Counted from the first letter of the stretch, positions 7,494 through 18,084 are shown. The stretch is 64,000 bases of DNA from Pseudomonas sp. KU43P (GCF_033095865.1 NZ_AP019365.1:4499501-4563500); one strand, 5' to 3'. Notes: generated by a model not told the origin, from the sequence alone. Translations and numbers: made by a program.

Positions 7494-8692
7494 GCGGCTT
7501 GCACCTGCAGGCGCGCTACCGGGCGTTCACGTACCGTCCAGTTGAGTGCAGCCGCCAGCAAGCTGAGCAGAATCGAGATCTGCCAGACCAGGTCATAGTT
7601 CCCGGTCTGATCGTACACCACACCACCCAGCCAGCCGCCCAGGAACGCGCCCAACTGGTGGAAAAGAAACACGATGCCACCGAGCATCGACAAGTTGCGC
7701 ACACCGAATACCGTGGCCACGGTACCGTTGGTCAACGGCACGGTAGACAGCCACAGCAGCCCCATGGCGATACCGAACAGGTAAGCACTCACCGTACTCA
7801 CCGGCATCCACAGGAACAAGCCGATCACCACCGCCCGCAGCAAGTACAAGGCAGTCAGCAGGCGTGGTTTCGACATGCGCCCCCCAAGCCAGCCAGCCGT
7901 GTAGGTGCCCACGATATTGAACAGCCCAACCAGCGCCAGCACCGTGGTGCCAGTGGTCGCCGGCAGATGCTGGTCGACCAGGTAGGCCGGCAGGTGCACG
8001 CCAATGAATACCACCTGGAAACCACAGACGAAAAAGCCCAGCGCCAGCAGCCAGAAGCCCGAATGCGAGCACGCCTCGCGCAGGGCCTGCCCCAGCGTCT
8101 GTTCCCCACCGTGGCTGGGCAGTGGACGGTCTCGCAACAGGCCAACGAAGGGCACGATCAATGCGACCAGCAGGCCCAGCACCAGCAACGCGGCCGACCA
8201 ACCCAACCATTCGATCAGGCCGAGGGTGCCAGGCAGCATGGCGAACTGGCCAAACGAGCCGGCAGCGCTGGCGATCCCCATGGCCATGCTGCGTTTCTCT
8301 GGCGGGACGGCGCGGCCGACCACACCCAGAATCACCGAGAACGAGGTGCCCGACAGGCCGATACCAATCAACAGGCCGGCGCTGAGCGACAGCGACCAGG
8401 CCGAATCGGCCGTGCTCATCAACAACAGGCCCGCGGCATAGAGGATGCCGCCGATGACCACCACCCGCGCAGCACCCAGGCGATCAGCCAGGGCACCGGC
8501 AAAGGGTTGGGCCAGGCCCCAGATCAGGTTCTGCAGGGCAATGGCGAAAGCGAATACCTCGCGCCCCCAGCCAAAATCGGCACTCATCGGCGCCAGGAAC
8601 AGGCCGAAGCCGTGCCGGACACCCAGTGACAGCGCGAGGATCAATGCCGCCCCCGCCAGAACCCACCCGCTGGTTCGCCACACCGAAGTCAT
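7490..8692 (-). CDS. MFS transporter
   Basis: 400 residues with about 12 hydrophobic helices, an inner-membrane major facilitator. The motif-A-like loop GALADRLGAARV (residues ~65-76) follows helix 2. It resembles the oxalate/formate antiporter-like branch, but the substrate cannot be read from sequence. The ATG at 8692 follows GGAGATAAC; a longer frame to 8749 has no such signal and would run over the operator. A palindrome CGGGTATATACCCG lies 32 bases upstream of the start and matches the site in front of the MarR gene, so this transporter is probably repressed by that regulator. Confidence 0.88.
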   Translation of the reverse strand: MTSVWRTSGWVLAGAALILALSLGVRHGFGLFLAPMSADFGWGREVFAFAIALQNLIWGLAQPFAGALADRLGAARVVVIGGILYAAGLLLMSTADSAWSLSLSAGLLIGIGLSGTSFSVILGVVGRAVPPEKRSMAMGIASAAGSFGQFAMLPGTLGLIEWLGWSAALLVLGLLVALIVPFVGLLRDRPLPSHGGEQTLGQALREACSHSGFWLLALGFFVCGFQVVFIGVHLPAYLVDQHLPATTGTTVLALVGLFNIVGTYTAGWLGGRMSKPRLLTALYLLRAVVIGLFLWMPVSTVSAYLFGIAMGLLWLSTVPLTNGTVATVFGVRNLSMLGGIVFLFHQLGAFLGGWLGGVVYDQTGNYDLVWQISILLSLLAAALNWTVRERPVARLQVQAA

Positions 8693-8724
8693 TGTCGTTA
8701 TCTCCAGCACATCGCAAGTTTGTA

Positions 8725-8738
8725 CGGGTATATACCCG
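8725..8738. promoter_or_regulatory. probable MarR operator, MFS side
   Basis: A perfect 14-base palindrome CGGGTATATACCCG between the marR stop and the MFS start. The same sequence with one change precedes marR. Two copies, one before each gene, support an operator of the local MarR protein. Confidence 0.65.
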
Positions 8739-8755
8739 CGTTTGATCAAGGTTGA

Positions 8756-9160
8756 TCAGGCCAACCGCTCCAGCAAGCGCACCAGTTCATCACGTTGCCC
8801 TTCGCCCAATTGCTCCACCAGCGTCTGTTGCGCATGCTCCCACGCCGGATGGGCAAGCCGAAGGCGCGCCTCCCCTGCTCCGGTCAACAGGACCACGCGG
8901 TTGCGCTGGTCGTCACCGTCGGCCAAGGCCACCAGGCCATCAGCCTCCAGCACCCGCAAATTACGGCCCAGGGTGCTGCGCTCCAGGCCCATGGCTTCAG
9001 CCAGGGTGGTAATGCTGGGTCGATCGAGCCGCTGCAGATGGCGCAGCAAGGAAAACTGGGCGACATTGATGCCGAAGCCGGCAAGGGCCTCGTCGTAATG
9101 CCGGCTCACCCCGCGGGCGGCACGACGCAGATGGGTACAGATGCATTCACTGGTCAACAT
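8756..9160 (-). CDS. MarR-family transcriptional regulator
   Basis: 134 residues. The winged-helix core spans about residues 30-105 (SITTLAEAMGLERSTLGRNLRVLE is the recognition region; DGDDQRNRVVLLT the wing). It lies just upstream of the MFS gene on the same strand, an arrangement typical of MarR-controlled efflux. I chose the ATG at 9160, because the extension to 9196 would be translated through the upstream operator copy. The ligand is unknown. Confidence 0.87.
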   Translation of the reverse strand: MLTSECICTHLRRAARGVSRHYDEALAGFGINVAQFSLLRHLQRLDRPSITTLAEAMGLERSTLGRNLRVLEADGLVALADGDDQRNRVVLLTGAGEARLRLAHPAWEHAQQTLVEQLGEGQRDELVRLLERLA

Positions 9161-9165
9161 GGATA

Positions 9166-9179
9166 CGTGTATATACCCG
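9166..9179. promoter_or_regulatory. probable MarR operator, autoregulatory copy
   Basis: CGTGTATATACCCG, one base different from the perfect palindrome at 8725-8738, sits 6 bases upstream of the marR start, suiting autorepression. Confidence 0.6.
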
Positions 9180-9202
9180 CAATGTGGATGTTGCAAGAAG
9201 TT

Positions 9203-9931
9203 TCAGATCGCGAGCCCCAGCAGTACCGTCAGTTCCAGCAACTCCAGCAACGCTCCAGCCGTGTCGCCGGTGGTACCGCCCAGGCGCTGGCACATCAGCC
9301 GTCGCAACCCGCAGAACGCGCCAAGCGCCGCCAGCATTGCCCAGCCTGCGCCCCAACCACCCAGCATCAGGCACCCCGCCAGGCTGGCCAGCAGCACCCA
9401 AGCCGCGGCTTGCCGTGGGAGGTGCTCGGACAAGGCTTGCCCCAGGCCACCCTTGCGCACGTAGGGGGTGCTCAGGAACAACCCAAGCATCGCCGCTCGC
9501 CCCACCACCGGCGCCAGCACCAGCCATGCACCTGCGCCACGCTCGACCAGTGCCCACAAGGCGCAGAACTTCAGCAACAACACCAACACCAAGGTCACCA
9601 CAGCAATCGGCCCGCTGCGCGGGTCTTTCATGATCTGCAGCGTGCGCTCGCGGTCGCCGAACCCGCCCAGCCAGGCATCGGCGCTGTCTGCCAGGCCGTC
9701 CAGGTGCAAGGCGCCACTGAGCAGGACCCACAGCGACAGCAGCAAGGCTGCGTGCAAAGGCGCCGGTGTGCCCTGCAGCAGATTGCTGGCGAGCCACAAC
9801 AGTAAGCCGAACAGCAACCCCACCAAGGGGTAAAAGAGCAACGAGCACCCCATCTCCCGAGGCGCGGGCATGCCCGGCAAACGTACCGGCAGGCTGCTCA
9901 GGAACTGCAAGGCGATCCAGAAGGGCAACAT
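9203..9931 (-). CDS. cobS: adenosylcobinamide-GDP ribazoletransferase
   Basis: 242 residues, polytopic inner-membrane enzyme (about six hydrophobic segments) that joins adenosylcobinamide-GDP and alpha-ribazole(-phosphate), the last assembly step of B12. The acidic motif HLDGLADSADAW (residues ~76-87) is the conserved Mg-binding signature of CobS/CobV. It is the last gene of the ten-gene cobalamin operon, starting one base after the stop of the phosphatase gene. Length and start are usual. Confidence 0.93.
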   Translation of the reverse strand: MLPFWIALQFLSSLPVRLPGMPAPREMGCSLLFYPLVGLLFGLLLWLASNLLQGTPAPLHAALLLSLWVLLSGALHLDGLADSADAWLGGFGDRERTLQIMKDPRSGPIAVVTLVLVLLLKFCALWALVERGAGAWLVLAPVVGRAAMLGLFLSTPYVRKGGLGQALSEHLPRQAAAWVLLASLAGCLMLGGWGAGWAMLAALGAFCGLRRLMCQRLGGTTGDTAGALLELLELTVLLGLAI

Positions 9932-9932
9932 C

Positions 9933-10499
9933 TCAGCGCACCTCCTGCAGCAGCTCGCCGCTTAAATCCAATTGCACCAACGCGCCATGGCCCACTTCGA
10001 CCTGGAGCAACTGCTCCCTGGGCAAACCACGGGCCCGTGCCAGCAGCAGACGCATGACGCCGCCATGGGTGACCAGCAACACTCGCTTGCCTGCATGTTG
10101 CACGCGCAAGCGCTCGATGCCGGCCAGGACGCGTTCGGCAAAGGTACTGACGGGCTCGCCAGCAGGCGGCGTATAGGCATAAGGGTCAGCCCAGAAGCGC
10201 CCGAGCTCGTCTGCCTGGGTTTCCATGATCTGCAGGGCACTGCGCCCTTCCCACTCGCCGAAATGCAGCTCCTGCAAGTCAGCTTCACGCTGCACCGGCA
10301 GGCCAAGGTGCGCCCCCAGTTCGTCGGCAAACCGCGCGCAGCGCTGCAATGGCGAGCTGACCAGCACCTGCCAAGGCCCGCCAGCGAACACGGCTTCGCG
10401 CATCTGCGCCCAGCCTTTTTCGGTCAGGGCGTCGTCGAGGCTGCCACGCAGGCCACCGCCGTGCTCGGTTTCACCGTGGCGCAGCAGGTCCAGGATCAT
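9933..10499 (-). CDS. cobC: alpha-ribazole phosphatase-type histidine phosphatase
   Basis: 188 residues, phosphoglycerate-mutase/histidine phosphatase fold. The N-terminal RHGE motif (R7-H8-G9-E10) provides the phosphohistidine; the second histidine lies in VTHGGVMR. In the operon it most likely dephosphorylates alpha-ribazole-5'-phosphate or the adenosylcobalamin-5'-phosphate product. Its ATG overlaps the cobT stop by ATGA. The symbol follows Salmonella usage and should not be confused with Pseudomonas denitrificans CobC, the decarboxylase further upstream. Confidence 0.88.
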   Translation of the reverse strand: MILDLLRHGETEHGGGLRGSLDDALTEKGWAQMREAVFAGGPWQVLVSSPLQRCARFADELGAHLGLPVQREADLQELHFGEWEGRSALQIMETQADELGRFWADPYAYTPPAGEPVSTFAERVLAGIERLRVQHAGKRVLLVTHGGVMRLLLARARGLPREQLLQVEVGHGALVQLDLSGELLQEVR

Positions 10500-11551
10500 G
10501 CCGGGCGGTCCGCCACCGCCGCTTCAGCGAAGGTCGCCATCTGCCCGTGCAGGGCACAAGCCAGCCGCAGCAACGGCACGGCCAGCGCCGCCCCGCTACC
10601 CTCACCCAGGCGCAGGCCCAGTGCCAACAGCGGTTCGGCGTCAAGGGCAGCCAGCAAGGCATTGTGGCCAGGCTCTGCGCCCTGATGGGCGAACAGCAGC
10701 CAGTCACGGCATTGCGGGTTGAGGCGCACGGCTACCAGCGCAGCGACAGTGCAGATGAAGCCGTCCACCAGCACAGCGATGCCCTGCTGTGCACAGGCCA
10801 GGTAGGCACCCGCCAATGCCGCGATCTCGAACCCACCCACGCAAGCCAGTGCCTGTTCGGGCTGGTCGGCACGCAGGCCGTGCAGCACCAGAGCACGCTC
10901 GATCACCTCAGCCTTGTGCCGTACTCCCGCCGCGTCCAGGCCAGTGCCAGGGCCACTGAGGTCGCGGGCCGGGCAGCCCAGCAAGGTGCTGGCCAGGGCT
11001 GCGGCAGCCGTGGTGTTGCCAATGCCCATCTCGCCACCGATAAACAGTTGCGCACCGCGTTGCGCTGCACGCAATACGCTGTCTCGGCCCGCTTGCAGAG
11101 CCGCCTGCAGCTGCTCACCGGTCATCGCTGGCTGGCGGGCGAAGTTGGCCGTGCCGGCGCCCAGGCGCAAGTGGCGCACGCCTGCCAATTGCAAATGCGG
11201 GTCGACAGTACCGAGGTCGACCACTTCGAGGCTGGCTTGCAGCTGACGCGCCAGCACGCTGATCGCCGCACCGCCACTCACAAAGTTGCGCAGCATCTGC
11301 CCGGTCACCGACTGCGGGTAGGCCGAGATGCCCTCCTCGACCACCCCATGGTCACCGGCAAAAATGGTGATGGCGACCTGGTCCAAGGCCGGCCGTTCAC
11401 ACCCTTGCAGCCCGGCCAGTGTCACCGCCAGGCTCTCGAGCTGACCGAGCGAACCGGCGGGTTTGGTCAGCTGCTGCTGACGGGCGCGGGCCTGGTCCAT
11501 GGCGGCGTTGTCGAGCGGTTGGCAGGCGTCACGCCACCAGGGTTGGTTCAT
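10496..11551 (-). CDS. cobT: nicotinate-nucleotide--dimethylbenzimidazole phosphoribosyltransferase
   Basis: 351 residues, the standard CobT length. It makes alpha-ribazole-5'-phosphate from DMB (supplied by BluB) and nicotinate mononucleotide. Recognisable blocks are [10 protein letters not shown] near the N-terminus, [20 protein letters not shown] and a C-terminal [10 protein letters not shown]. The open frame extends far upstream to 11824, but the ATG at 11551 matches the family start and overlaps the cobU stop by ATGA. Cytoplasmic. Confidence 0.95.
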   Translation of the reverse strand: MNQPWWRDACQPLDNAAMDQARARQQQLTKPAGSLGQLESLAVTLAGLQGCERPALDQVAITIFAGDHGVVEEGISAYPQSVTGQMLRNFVSGGAAISVLARQLQASLEVVDLGTVDPHLQLAGVRHLRLGAGTANFARQPAMTGEQLQAALQAGRDSVLRAAQRGAQLFIGGEMGIGNTTAAAALASTLLGCPARDLSGPGTGLDAAGVRHKAEVIERALVLHGLRADQPEQALACVGGFEIAALAGAYLACAQQGIAVLVDGFICTVAALVAVRLNPQCRDWLLFAHQGAEPGHNALLAALDAEPLLALGLRLGEGSGAALAVPLLRLACALHGQMATFAEAAVADRPA

Positions 11552-12069
11552 AGTGCAGGTCCTTTGAGCATGAGAGGCAGGCCAGCGACGGTCAGGACCA
11601 CGCGCTGGCAACGTTCGGCCACGGCCTGGTGCAGCCAGCCGGCCAGGTCGACGTAACGGCGGGTAAGTTCGCCCATGGGCACCACGCCCAGGCCGGTTTC
11701 GTTGCTGACCAGGATGACCGTGCCGGGCAACTGCGCCAGGCAGTCCAGCAGCGCATCGCGCTCTTCGGCCAGGCGCTGCGCGTCTTCGAGCATCAGCAGG
11801 TTGGTCAGCCACAGGGTCAGGCAATCCACCAGCAGGCAGCGGCCTTCGGCGGCTTCGGCGCGCAGCACGGCGGCCAGCGCCAGGGGCTCTTCGATCAGCC
11901 CCCAGTCGGCCGGCCGGCGTTGCCGGTGCAGGCGCACGCGATCGCTCATTTCACCGTCCAGGGGCTGGCTGGTGGCGACGTAGGTGACCGGCAGGCCGCT
12001 GTCGCTGGCCAGTTTTTCGGCCAGACGGCTCTTGCCCGAACGAGCGCCGCCGAGAATCAGGTTGAGCAT
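11548..12069 (-). CDS. cobU: bifunctional adenosylcobinamide kinase / adenosylcobinamide-phosphate guanylyltransferase
   Basis: 173 residues (CobP in Pseudomonas denitrificans naming). A P-loop GGARSGKS at residues 7-14 opens the protein; the block HRQRRPADW carries the histidine expected to take the GMP. It phosphorylates adenosylcobinamide and transfers GMP from GTP, preparing the substrate for CobS. The ATG at 12069 is one base after the cobQ stop. The frame is open upstream but the family begins at MLNLILGG. Confidence 0.94.
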   Translation of the reverse strand: MLNLILGGARSGKSRLAEKLASDSGLPVTYVATSQPLDGEMSDRVRLHRQRRPADWGLIEEPLALAAVLRAEAAEGRCLLVDCLTLWLTNLLMLEDAQRLAEERDALLDCLAQLPGTVILVSNETGLGVVPMGELTRRYVDLAGWLHQAVAERCQRVVLTVAGLPLMLKGPAL

Positions 12070-12070
12070 G

Positions 12071-13525
12071 TCAGGCGACTCCACACAGTCGGCGCAGGAG
12101 GTCGGTATCCAGGTGTTGCTCCACCAGATCGGCCAGGCGTTCGATGTCTCGCTCGCGCAGGGCTTCGTAATCGACGGCCTGCACGTCTTCCAGGCCTGCC
12201 CAGCGCAGCAGCGCGGCGCATGATTGGCTGCCTTCGAACAGGCCGTGCAGGTAGGTGGCGAGGATCTGGCCATCAGCGCTGATCGCGCCGTCGGCGCGGC
12301 CGTCGGCAAGTTGCACGGCAGGATGCTCCAGTGCGGCGCCAGTGGTGACGCCGGCATGAATTTCATAGCCGGCCACGGGCGAACGCTCCAGGCTCAGGGT
12401 GCCGGTGACATTGCGCAGTTGCTTGTCGGCTTCGAGCACCGTGGCGTAATCGAGCAGCCCCAGCCCCGGGCTGGAGCCGGCCGGACCTTCCAGGCCGAGC
12501 GGGTCGTGCACGTCGCGGCCAAGCATCTGCAGCCCCCCGCAGATGCCGATCAGTTTGCCGCCGTAGCGCAGGTGCCGGGCAATGGCCGTGTCCCAACCAC
12601 GCTCGCGCAGTTGCGCCAGATCGCCGCGCACGCTCTTGGAACCGGGCAGGATGATCAGGTCGGCCGGCGGAATCGGCTGGCCGGGGCCGATGAACTGCAG
12701 GTCCACCTGCGGGTGCAGGCGCAGGGGGTCGAAATCGGTGTGGTTGCTGATACGTGGCAGCACGGGGACGATCACCTTGAGCACGCGTGCATGTTTGCTG
12801 CCTTGGCGCACGTCGATGCCGTCTTCGGCCTCCAGATGCAGGTCGGTGACATAGGGCAACACACCGAGCACCGGTTTGCCGGTGCGCGCCTCCAGCCAGT
12901 CCAGGCCGGGCTGCAACAGGGCGATGTCGCCGCGAAAGCGATTGATGACGAAGCCCTTGACCCGCGCCTGCTCGCTCGGCGACAGCAGCTCCAGGGTGCC
13001 GACCAGGTGAGCGAACACGCCACCACGGTTGATATCGGCAACCAGGATCACCGGGCAGTCGACCGCCTCGGCAAAGCCCATGTTGGCGATATCGCCTGCG
13101 CGCAGGTTGATCTCGGCCGGCGAGCCCGCCCCTTCGACCATCACCACTGGGTAGGCAGCACACAGCCGCTGGTGCGAGGCCAGCACCGCCTGCATGGCGA
13201 TCACCTTGTAGTCGTGATAAGCCACCGCATTCATGCTGGTGACCGCGCGGCCATGGATGATCACCTGGGCACCAGTGTCACTGTTGGGTTTGAGCAGCAC
13301 CGGGTTCATGTCGGTATGGGGCGCCAGCCGGCAAGCCTGGGCCTGCACCGCCTGGGCCCGGCCGATTTCACCCCCGTCGGCGGTCACCGCGCTGTTGAGC
13401 GCCATGTTCTGAGGTTTGAACGGCACCACGCCGATACGCTGGCGCAGCAGCCAGCGGCACAGGGCGGTGACCAGCGTGCTCTTGCCGGCATCGGAGGTGG
13501 TGCCTTGCACCATGAGGGTGGTCAT
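12071..13525 (-). CDS. cobQ: cobyric acid synthase (glutamine-hydrolysing)
   Basis: 484 residues, full length. An N-terminal dethiobiotin-synthetase-like ATPase domain ([11 protein letters not shown], residues ~8-18) is joined to a C-terminal class I glutamine amidotransferase domain with the nucleophile in [10 protein letters not shown]. It amidates four side chains of adenosylcobyrinic acid a,c-diamide. Its ATG overlaps the stop of the decarboxylase gene by ATGA. Confidence 0.95.
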   Translation of the reverse strand: MTTLMVQGTTSDAGKSTLVTALCRWLLRQRIGVVPFKPQNMALNSAVTADGGEIGRAQAVQAQACRLAPHTDMNPVLLKPNSDTGAQVIIHGRAVTSMNAVAYHDYKVIAMQAVLASHQRLCAAYPVVMVEGAGSPAEINLRAGDIANMGFAEAVDCPVILVADINRGGVFAHLVGTLELLSPSEQARVKGFVINRFRGDIALLQPGLDWLEARTGKPVLGVLPYVTDLHLEAEDGIDVRQGSKHARVLKVIVPVLPRISNHTDFDPLRLHPQVDLQFIGPGQPIPPADLIILPGSKSVRGDLAQLRERGWDTAIARHLRYGGKLIGICGGLQMLGRDVHDPLGLEGPAGSSPGLGLLDYATVLEADKQLRNVTGTLSLERSPVAGYEIHAGVTTGAALEHPAVQLADGRADGAISADGQILATYLHGLFEGSQSCAALLRWAGLEDVQAVDYEALRERDIERLADLVEQHLDTDLLRRLCGVA

Positions 13526-14514
13526 GCCGTTTCCTTGTGATAAGCAGCCAGAGCGTCAGCCAGGCGCTGTTCGCCTGCTTCGCAGGCAGGCAGGCCCAGG
13601 CGCACGGCAGCAGGCTGCTCGAACAGGCGGACCAGGATGCCGCGACGGGCGAGAAAGTCGTGCAGGTGCGCAGCCTGTTCGCTACGCACGTACTGGAACA
13701 GGTCGCAACCGCCGCTGAGCGCCAGGCCGTTGTCGACCAACAGCGAGGCCAAGCGTTGGCTGGCCTGGGCGCAGCGGGCGATCTGCGCCCGATGGGCGGG
13801 CTCATCGGCGAAGCACGCCTGGGCCACAGCCCGCGCAGGGCCACTGACAGTCCACGGCCCGAGCCTGTCGGCCAGGCGCTGCAACAGCGGCAGCTCCGCT
13901 GCCACGCAGCCCAGCCGCACACCGGCCAGGCCAAAGAACTTGCCGAACGAGCGCAGCACGATCAGGCCGGGGCGATCGGCGCAGTCGACCACGCTGTGTT
14001 CGGGGGTGTTGTCCACGAACGCTTCGTCGACCAACAGCCAGCCGCCCCGTGCAGCCAGGCGAGCATGCCAGTGCAGCAGCTGCTCGCGGGATATGCGCAG
14101 GCCCGTGGGATTGTTGGGGTTGACCAGAACCAGTACGTCGAGGCTGTCGAGGGCGGCCTCCACGTCGGTGTCCTGCAGTTCGATCAGGCTGTGTCCTGCG
14201 CGTCGCCAGGCTTGCGGATGCTCGGCATAGCACGGAGACAGCACGCCGACCCGCCCGCTCGGGCGCAAGTGCGGCAAGGCCTGAATCGCCGCCTGGGAGC
14301 CGGCCACCGCCAGCACCTGGTGGGCGCCGTAATAACGGCATGCCGCAGCTTCCAGGCCGTCGTCCGTTTCTGGCAACCGCGCCCAGGCGTCGACGGGAAT
14401 TGCAGGGATCTGGAAGGGCCAGGGCGCGATGCCACTGGACAGGTCGAGCCAGTCTTCACGGGCAATGCCGTATTGCCGTATCGCCCGCAGCAGGCGGCCA
14501 CCGTGTTCAAGCAT
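13522..14514 (-). CDS. cobD: threonine-phosphate decarboxylase
   Basis: 330 residues, class II aminotransferase fold, PLP-dependent. The PLP lysine is in [10 protein letters not shown] (near residue 200); VNPNNPTG and a conserved aromatic start region support the family. It yields (R)-1-aminopropan-2-ol phosphate for the nucleotide-loop linker. It is called CobC in Pseudomonas denitrificans naming and CobD in Salmonella naming. The gene overlaps the cbiB 3' end by 8 bases. Confidence 0.92.
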   Translation of the reverse strand: MLEHGGRLLRAIRQYGIAREDWLDLSSGIAPWPFQIPAIPVDAWARLPETDDGLEAAACRYYGAHQVLAVAGSQAAIQALPHLRPSGRVGVLSPCYAEHPQAWRRAGHSLIELQDTDVEAALDSLDVLVLVNPNNPTGLRISREQLLHWHARLAARGGWLLVDEAFVDNTPEHSVVDCADRPGLIVLRSFGKFFGLAGVRLGCVAAELPLLQRLADRLGPWTVSGPARAVAQACFADEPAHRAQIARCAQASQRLASLLVDNGLALSGGCDLFQYVRSEQAAHLHDFLARRGILVRLFEQPAAVRLGLPACEAGEQRLADALAAYHKETA

Positions 14515-15415
14515 TGAGGTACGCTCCTAGGCAAATCAGCAGCAGCCAAAGCCACACGCCGCGCTGCACCAGGCTCCAGCCGCGCTCGATGGCATCGGCA
14601 TCGGCCATCGGGCCTTCGCCCAGGCGCGGCCGCTCGTGCAGCTCGCCGTGGTACACCGCCGGGCCACCGAGTTCGACCGCCAGCGCACCGGCGCCTGCTG
14701 CCATGACCGGGCCGGCATTGGGGCTGTCCCACAAGGGCGCCTGTTTGCGCCAGCAGGCCAGCGCCAGGCGGGTCTTGCCGAGCAGTGCATAGGTCAGGGC
14801 CACCAGCCTGGCAGGCATATAGTTGAGCACATCATCGATGCGTGCCGCGCACCAGCCAAAGCGCTCGAAACGCTCGTTGCGGTAACCCCACATGGCATCC
14901 AGCGTATTGCTCAGGCGATACAGCACCACGCCAGGCGCGCCGGCGACAATGAACCAGAACAAAGCGGCGAACACCGCATCGCTGCCGTTCTCCAGCACCG
15001 ATTCCGTGGCCGCCCTGGCCACGGCAGGCTCATCCAGCTCACGGGTTTCGCGGCTGACCAGGTAGCCGACTCGCCGCCGAGCTTCTTCCAGGTCGCCCTG
15101 ACGCAAGGCGGTGGCCACTGGCAGCACGTGTTCGCCGAGGCTGCGCAGGCCCAGCGCGCAATACAGCGCCAGCACGTCCACCAGCCAGCCGATATAGGGC
15201 AGCCAGGACAGGATCAAGGCCACCAGGGTCAAGGGCACCACGGCCAGGAACCAGGCGCTCACGCCATGGCTGCGCCAGCCGCGGCCGCCGGCATTCAACC
15301 GCCGCTCCAGGCTCGATGCCAGGTTACCGAAAGCCACCAGCGGGTGGCGCCGTTGCGGCTCGCCCAGCAAGGCATCCAGGGCCACTCCGGCTGCGGTCAG
15401 CAAAGCCACGCTCAT
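14507..15415 (-). CDS. cbiB: adenosylcobinamide-phosphate synthase (CbiB/CobD type)
   Basis: 302 residues, integral membrane protein with about five helices. It attaches aminopropanol (phosphate) to adenosylcobyric acid. The N-terminal [13 protein letters not shown] and central [17 protein letters not shown] blocks are family signatures. I chose the ATG at 15415, overlapping the bluB stop by ATGA, rather than the codon at 15430. It is called CobD in Pseudomonas denitrificans naming. Confidence 0.93.
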   Translation of the reverse strand: MSVALLTAAGVALDALLGEPQRRHPLVAFGNLASSLERRLNAGGRGWRSHGVSAWFLAVVPLTLVALILSWLPYIGWLVDVLALYCALGLRSLGEHVLPVATALRQGDLEEARRRVGYLVSRETRELDEPAVARAATESVLENGSDAVFAALFWFIVAGAPGVVLYRLSNTLDAMWGYRNERFERFGWCAARIDDVLNYMPARLVALTYALLGKTRLALACWRKQAPLWDSPNAGPVMAAGAGALAVELGGPAVYHGELHERPRLGEGPMADADAIERGWSLVQRGVWLWLLLICLGAYLNA

Positions 15416-16062
15416 GGGCGATCCCCCCATTGGTTTTCGTACAGCATTTCACTCAGGGGTCGCTCTTCGGCCCAGTGTTCCAACGCCAGCATGGGCGCTG
15501 GGTAGAACGCGGTCACCGGCCCCAGGCACAGCACCGCCACCGGCTTGGCCCCGGCAGGCATGCCGAGCAGTTCGGCCAGCGCCAGGGGGTCGAACAGCGA
15601 TACCCAGCCCATGCCCAACCCTTCGGCCCGCGCTGCCAGCCACAGGTTCTGGATGGCGCAGGCGAGTGAAGCGAGGTCCATCTCGGGCAGGGTGCGGCGG
15701 CCGAAAATGTGCGGCTCGCGGTTGTCCATCAAAGCCGCCACCAGCACTTCGGCGCAGTCGTTAATGCCTTCGACTTTGAGTTTCATGAAGTCGTCGGAGC
15801 GCTCGCCGAGGGCTTGGGCCGTGCGCGCCCGCTCCTGCTCGACCAGCGCCTGGATGCGCTGGCGCAGGTCACGCTGGGTGATTCGGATGAAGCGCCAGGG
15901 CTGCATCAGGCCGACACTGGGCGCCTGGTGTGCAGCGGCGAGCAAGCGGCCCAGCAACTCGGGGGCTACCGTGCCGCCGGCGAAGTGGCGCATGTCGCGG
16001 CGCTCGCCGATCGCCCTGTAGATCGCGGCGCGCTCGGCGGCGCTGAAAGCGTGTTCGCTCAT
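15412..16062 (-). CDS. bluB: 5,6-dimethylbenzimidazole synthase
   Basis: 216 residues, nitroreductase-like flavin fold. BluB breaks down reduced FMN with oxygen to make DMB, the lower ligand. The N-terminal RRDMRHF, the central [13 protein letters not shown] and the C-terminal [12 protein letters not shown] blocks are diagnostic. Its presence makes the pathway aerobic and self-sufficient for DMB, feeding CobT three genes on. The ATG at 16062 overlaps the cobB stop; longer upstream frame is shadow. Confidence 0.93.
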   Translation of the reverse strand: MSEHAFSAAERAAIYRAIGERRDMRHFAGGTVAPELLGRLLAAAHQAPSVGLMQPWRFIRITQRDLRQRIQALVEQERARTAQALGERSDDFMKLKVEGINDCAEVLVAALMDNREPHIFGRRTLPEMDLASLACAIQNLWLAARAEGLGMGWVSLFDPLALAELLGMPAGAKPVAVLCLGPVTAFYPAPMLALEHWAEERPLSEMLYENQWGDRP

Positions 16063-17354
16063 GGTTGCAGCAGCGCCGCCGTCGCATCGGGGTTGGAAGG
16101 GAAATAGAAGTGCACATAGGACGCCGTCAGCCGACCCAGGCGATACACCGCCTCGTTGCCACGCCCACCGTTGGGGCTCAGGCCACGGGCGATCGGCTCC
16201 AGTTCGGTGCTGGTCAAGGAGTGATGGTAGGTGTGGCCACGCAGGGTCCCTTCCGGCAACTCCACCGCTTGCAGGGCGAGGGCCGCCAGGCGCTTCTGCA
16301 TGGTCGCCTCCCCTTTCAGCAAGCCAAGCAGTTCGGCGCGTTCGCCGGCCACATCGGTCAACCCATCGAGCAGGTAAAGCATGCCGCCACATTCGGCGAG
16401 CAAGGGTTTGCCGGCGTCATGGTGGGCACGAATCGCCTCGCACATCGGCAGGTTGGCGGCCAGCGCATGGTGGTGCAGCTCCGGGTAACCGCCAGGCAGA
16501 TACAGGCTGTCCACCTGCGGCAGTGCCCGATCATGAATGGGCGAGAAGAACTCAAGCTGCGCGCCGAGCTTGCGCAGCAGGTCGAGGTTGGCGCCATAGG
16601 TGAAGGCGAACGCTTCGTCTCGCGCCACGCCGATGCGCACACCGGCCAGCGATACAGCGCCGGCTTGCGGCTCGGGTTCGGCAAAGCTCACCGGCGGTGG
16701 CAAGGCCGCGTCGCAACTGGCGCCCAAGGCATCGGCCGCAGCGTCCAGGCGCGCATCCAGGTCATTCAGCTCGCTGGCCTGCACCAGGCCCAGATGGCGG
16801 CTGGGCAACTCGATGCCGCGCTCGCGGGACAGGCCGCCATACCAGCGCAGGCCCTCGGTCAGGCTGCCTTCCAGCAGTTGCGCATGACGCAAGCTGCCAA
16901 CACGATTGGCCAGCACGCCGGCGAACGGCAGGTCAGCCTGGTAGCGCGCCAGGCCCAGGGCCAGGGCGCCAAAGGTCTGGGCCATGGCCGTGCCATCGAT
17001 TACCGCCAGCACAGGAACGCCGAAGTGGCGTGCCAGGTCGGCGCTCGAGGGCGTACCGTCGAACAGGCCCATCACCCCTTCGATGAGGATCAGGTCGGCC
17101 TCGCCTGCCGCTTCCCACAGCAGGCGCCGGCTTTCCTGCGCGCCGATCATCCACAGGTCAAGCTGATACACCGGCGCACCGCTGGCCCGCTCGAGGATCA
17201 TGGGGTCGAGAAAGTCAGGCCCGCACTTGAACACCCGCACCTTGCGCCCGAGGTTGCGGTGCAGCCGCGCGAGGGCTGCGGTGACGGTGGTCTTGCCCTG
17301 GCCGGAGGCTGGCGCCGCGATCAATACGGCCGGGCATTGGCGGGGCTGGCTCAC
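16059..17354 (-). CDS. cobB: cobyrinate a,c-diamide synthase
   Basis: 431 residues. The N-terminal P-loop domain begins APASGQGKTTVTAAL (residues ~14-28); the C-terminal class I amidotransferase domain holds the nucleophile in LAECGGMLYLLDGL. It amidates the a and c side chains of (hydrogeno)cobyrinic acid with glutamine as donor. The length fits CobB/CbiA. The start overlaps cobO by ATGA. Confidence 0.94.
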   Translation of the reverse strand: MSQPRQCPAVLIAAPASGQGKTTVTAALARLHRNLGRKVRVFKCGPDFLDPMILERASGAPVYQLDLWMIGAQESRRLLWEAAGEADLILIEGVMGLFDGTPSSADLARHFGVPVLAVIDGTAMAQTFGALALGLARYQADLPFAGVLANRVGSLRHAQLLEGSLTEGLRWYGGLSRERGIELPSRHLGLVQASELNDLDARLDAAADALGASCDAALPPPVSFAEPEPQAGAVSLAGVRIGVARDEAFAFTYGANLDLLRKLGAQLEFFSPIHDRALPQVDSLYLPGGYPELHHHALAANLPMCEAIRAHHDAGKPLLAECGGMLYLLDGLTDVAGERAELLGLLKGEATMQKRLAALALQAVELPEGTLRGHTYHHSLTSTELEPIARGLSPNGGRGNEAVYRLGRLTASYVHFYFPSNPDATAALLQP

Positions 17355-17962
17355 AGTTCCACGCCTTTCTGAGCGCGGATACCGGCCTGGAAGGCATGCT
17401 TGAGCATGCCCATCTCGGTGACGGTATCGGCCAGCTCGATCATCTCGGGCTTGGCCGCGCGGCCTGTGACGATCACATGCTGCATCGGCGGCCGAGCCTG
17501 GATGTCACCTAGCACCTGATCGAGATCCAGGTAGCCATGCTTGAGGGCGATGTTCAGTTCATCGAGCACCACGAACTGCACCGACGGGTCCTGCAGCAAC
17601 TGGCGCGAGACGGCCCAGGCCGCTTCGGCGGCAGCGATGTCGCGCTGGCGGTCCTGGGTTTCCCAAGTGAAGCCCTCGCCCATCACGTGGTAGCGCACCT
17701 GCTCGGGGAAACGCCGGAAGAACAGCTCCTCGCCGGTGCTGTTGCGGCCCTTGATGAACTGCACCACGCCGCACTGCATGCCATGGCCCAGGGCGCGGGC
17801 GAGCATACCGAAAGCCGAGCTGCTCTTGCCCTTGCCATTGCCGGTCAGTACCAGCAGCAGGCCGCATTCGTTGGGGGAGTTGGCAATGCGCTCGTCGATG
17901 ATCGCCTTCTTGCGCTGCATGCGCGCCAGGTGGCGTTCGTCGCGGTCGGTGGGTTCGCTCAT
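17351..17962 (-). CDS. cobO: cob(I)yrinic acid a,c-diamide adenosyltransferase
   Basis: 203 residues, CobA/CobO/BtuR family. The P-loop GNGKGKSS lies at residues 41-48. It transfers the 5'-deoxyadenosyl group of ATP to the cob(I) corrinoid. It is the first gene of the operon. The ATG at 17962 follows GCGGAG, and the B12 riboswitch ends about 120 bases upstream. The longer frame to 18163 would be coded by the riboswitch itself and is rejected. Confidence 0.94.
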   Translation of the reverse strand: MSEPTDRDERHLARMQRKKAIIDERIANSPNECGLLLVLTGNGKGKSSSAFGMLARALGHGMQCGVVQFIKGRNSTGEELFFRRFPEQVRYHVMGEGFTWETQDRQRDIAAAEAAWAVSRQLLQDPSVQFVVLDELNIALKHGYLDLDQVLGDIQARPPMQHVIVTGRAAKPEMIELADTVTEMGMLKHAFQAGIRAQKGVEL

Positions 17963-18084
17963 GGGGTTCTCCGCAGGCTGACGCCACGCGAGCGGCGGCG
18001 ACAGGTCGATAGGCGGGCAGACGGAGAACGCGCAGGGGCCATGGCCGGACGCCACGGTGCACCGCGCATCACCCTCCGTGATGC

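Noticed and set aside
12224..13540. 438-codon frame opposite cobQ
   Set aside because: Shadow of cobQ with no domain pattern of its own.
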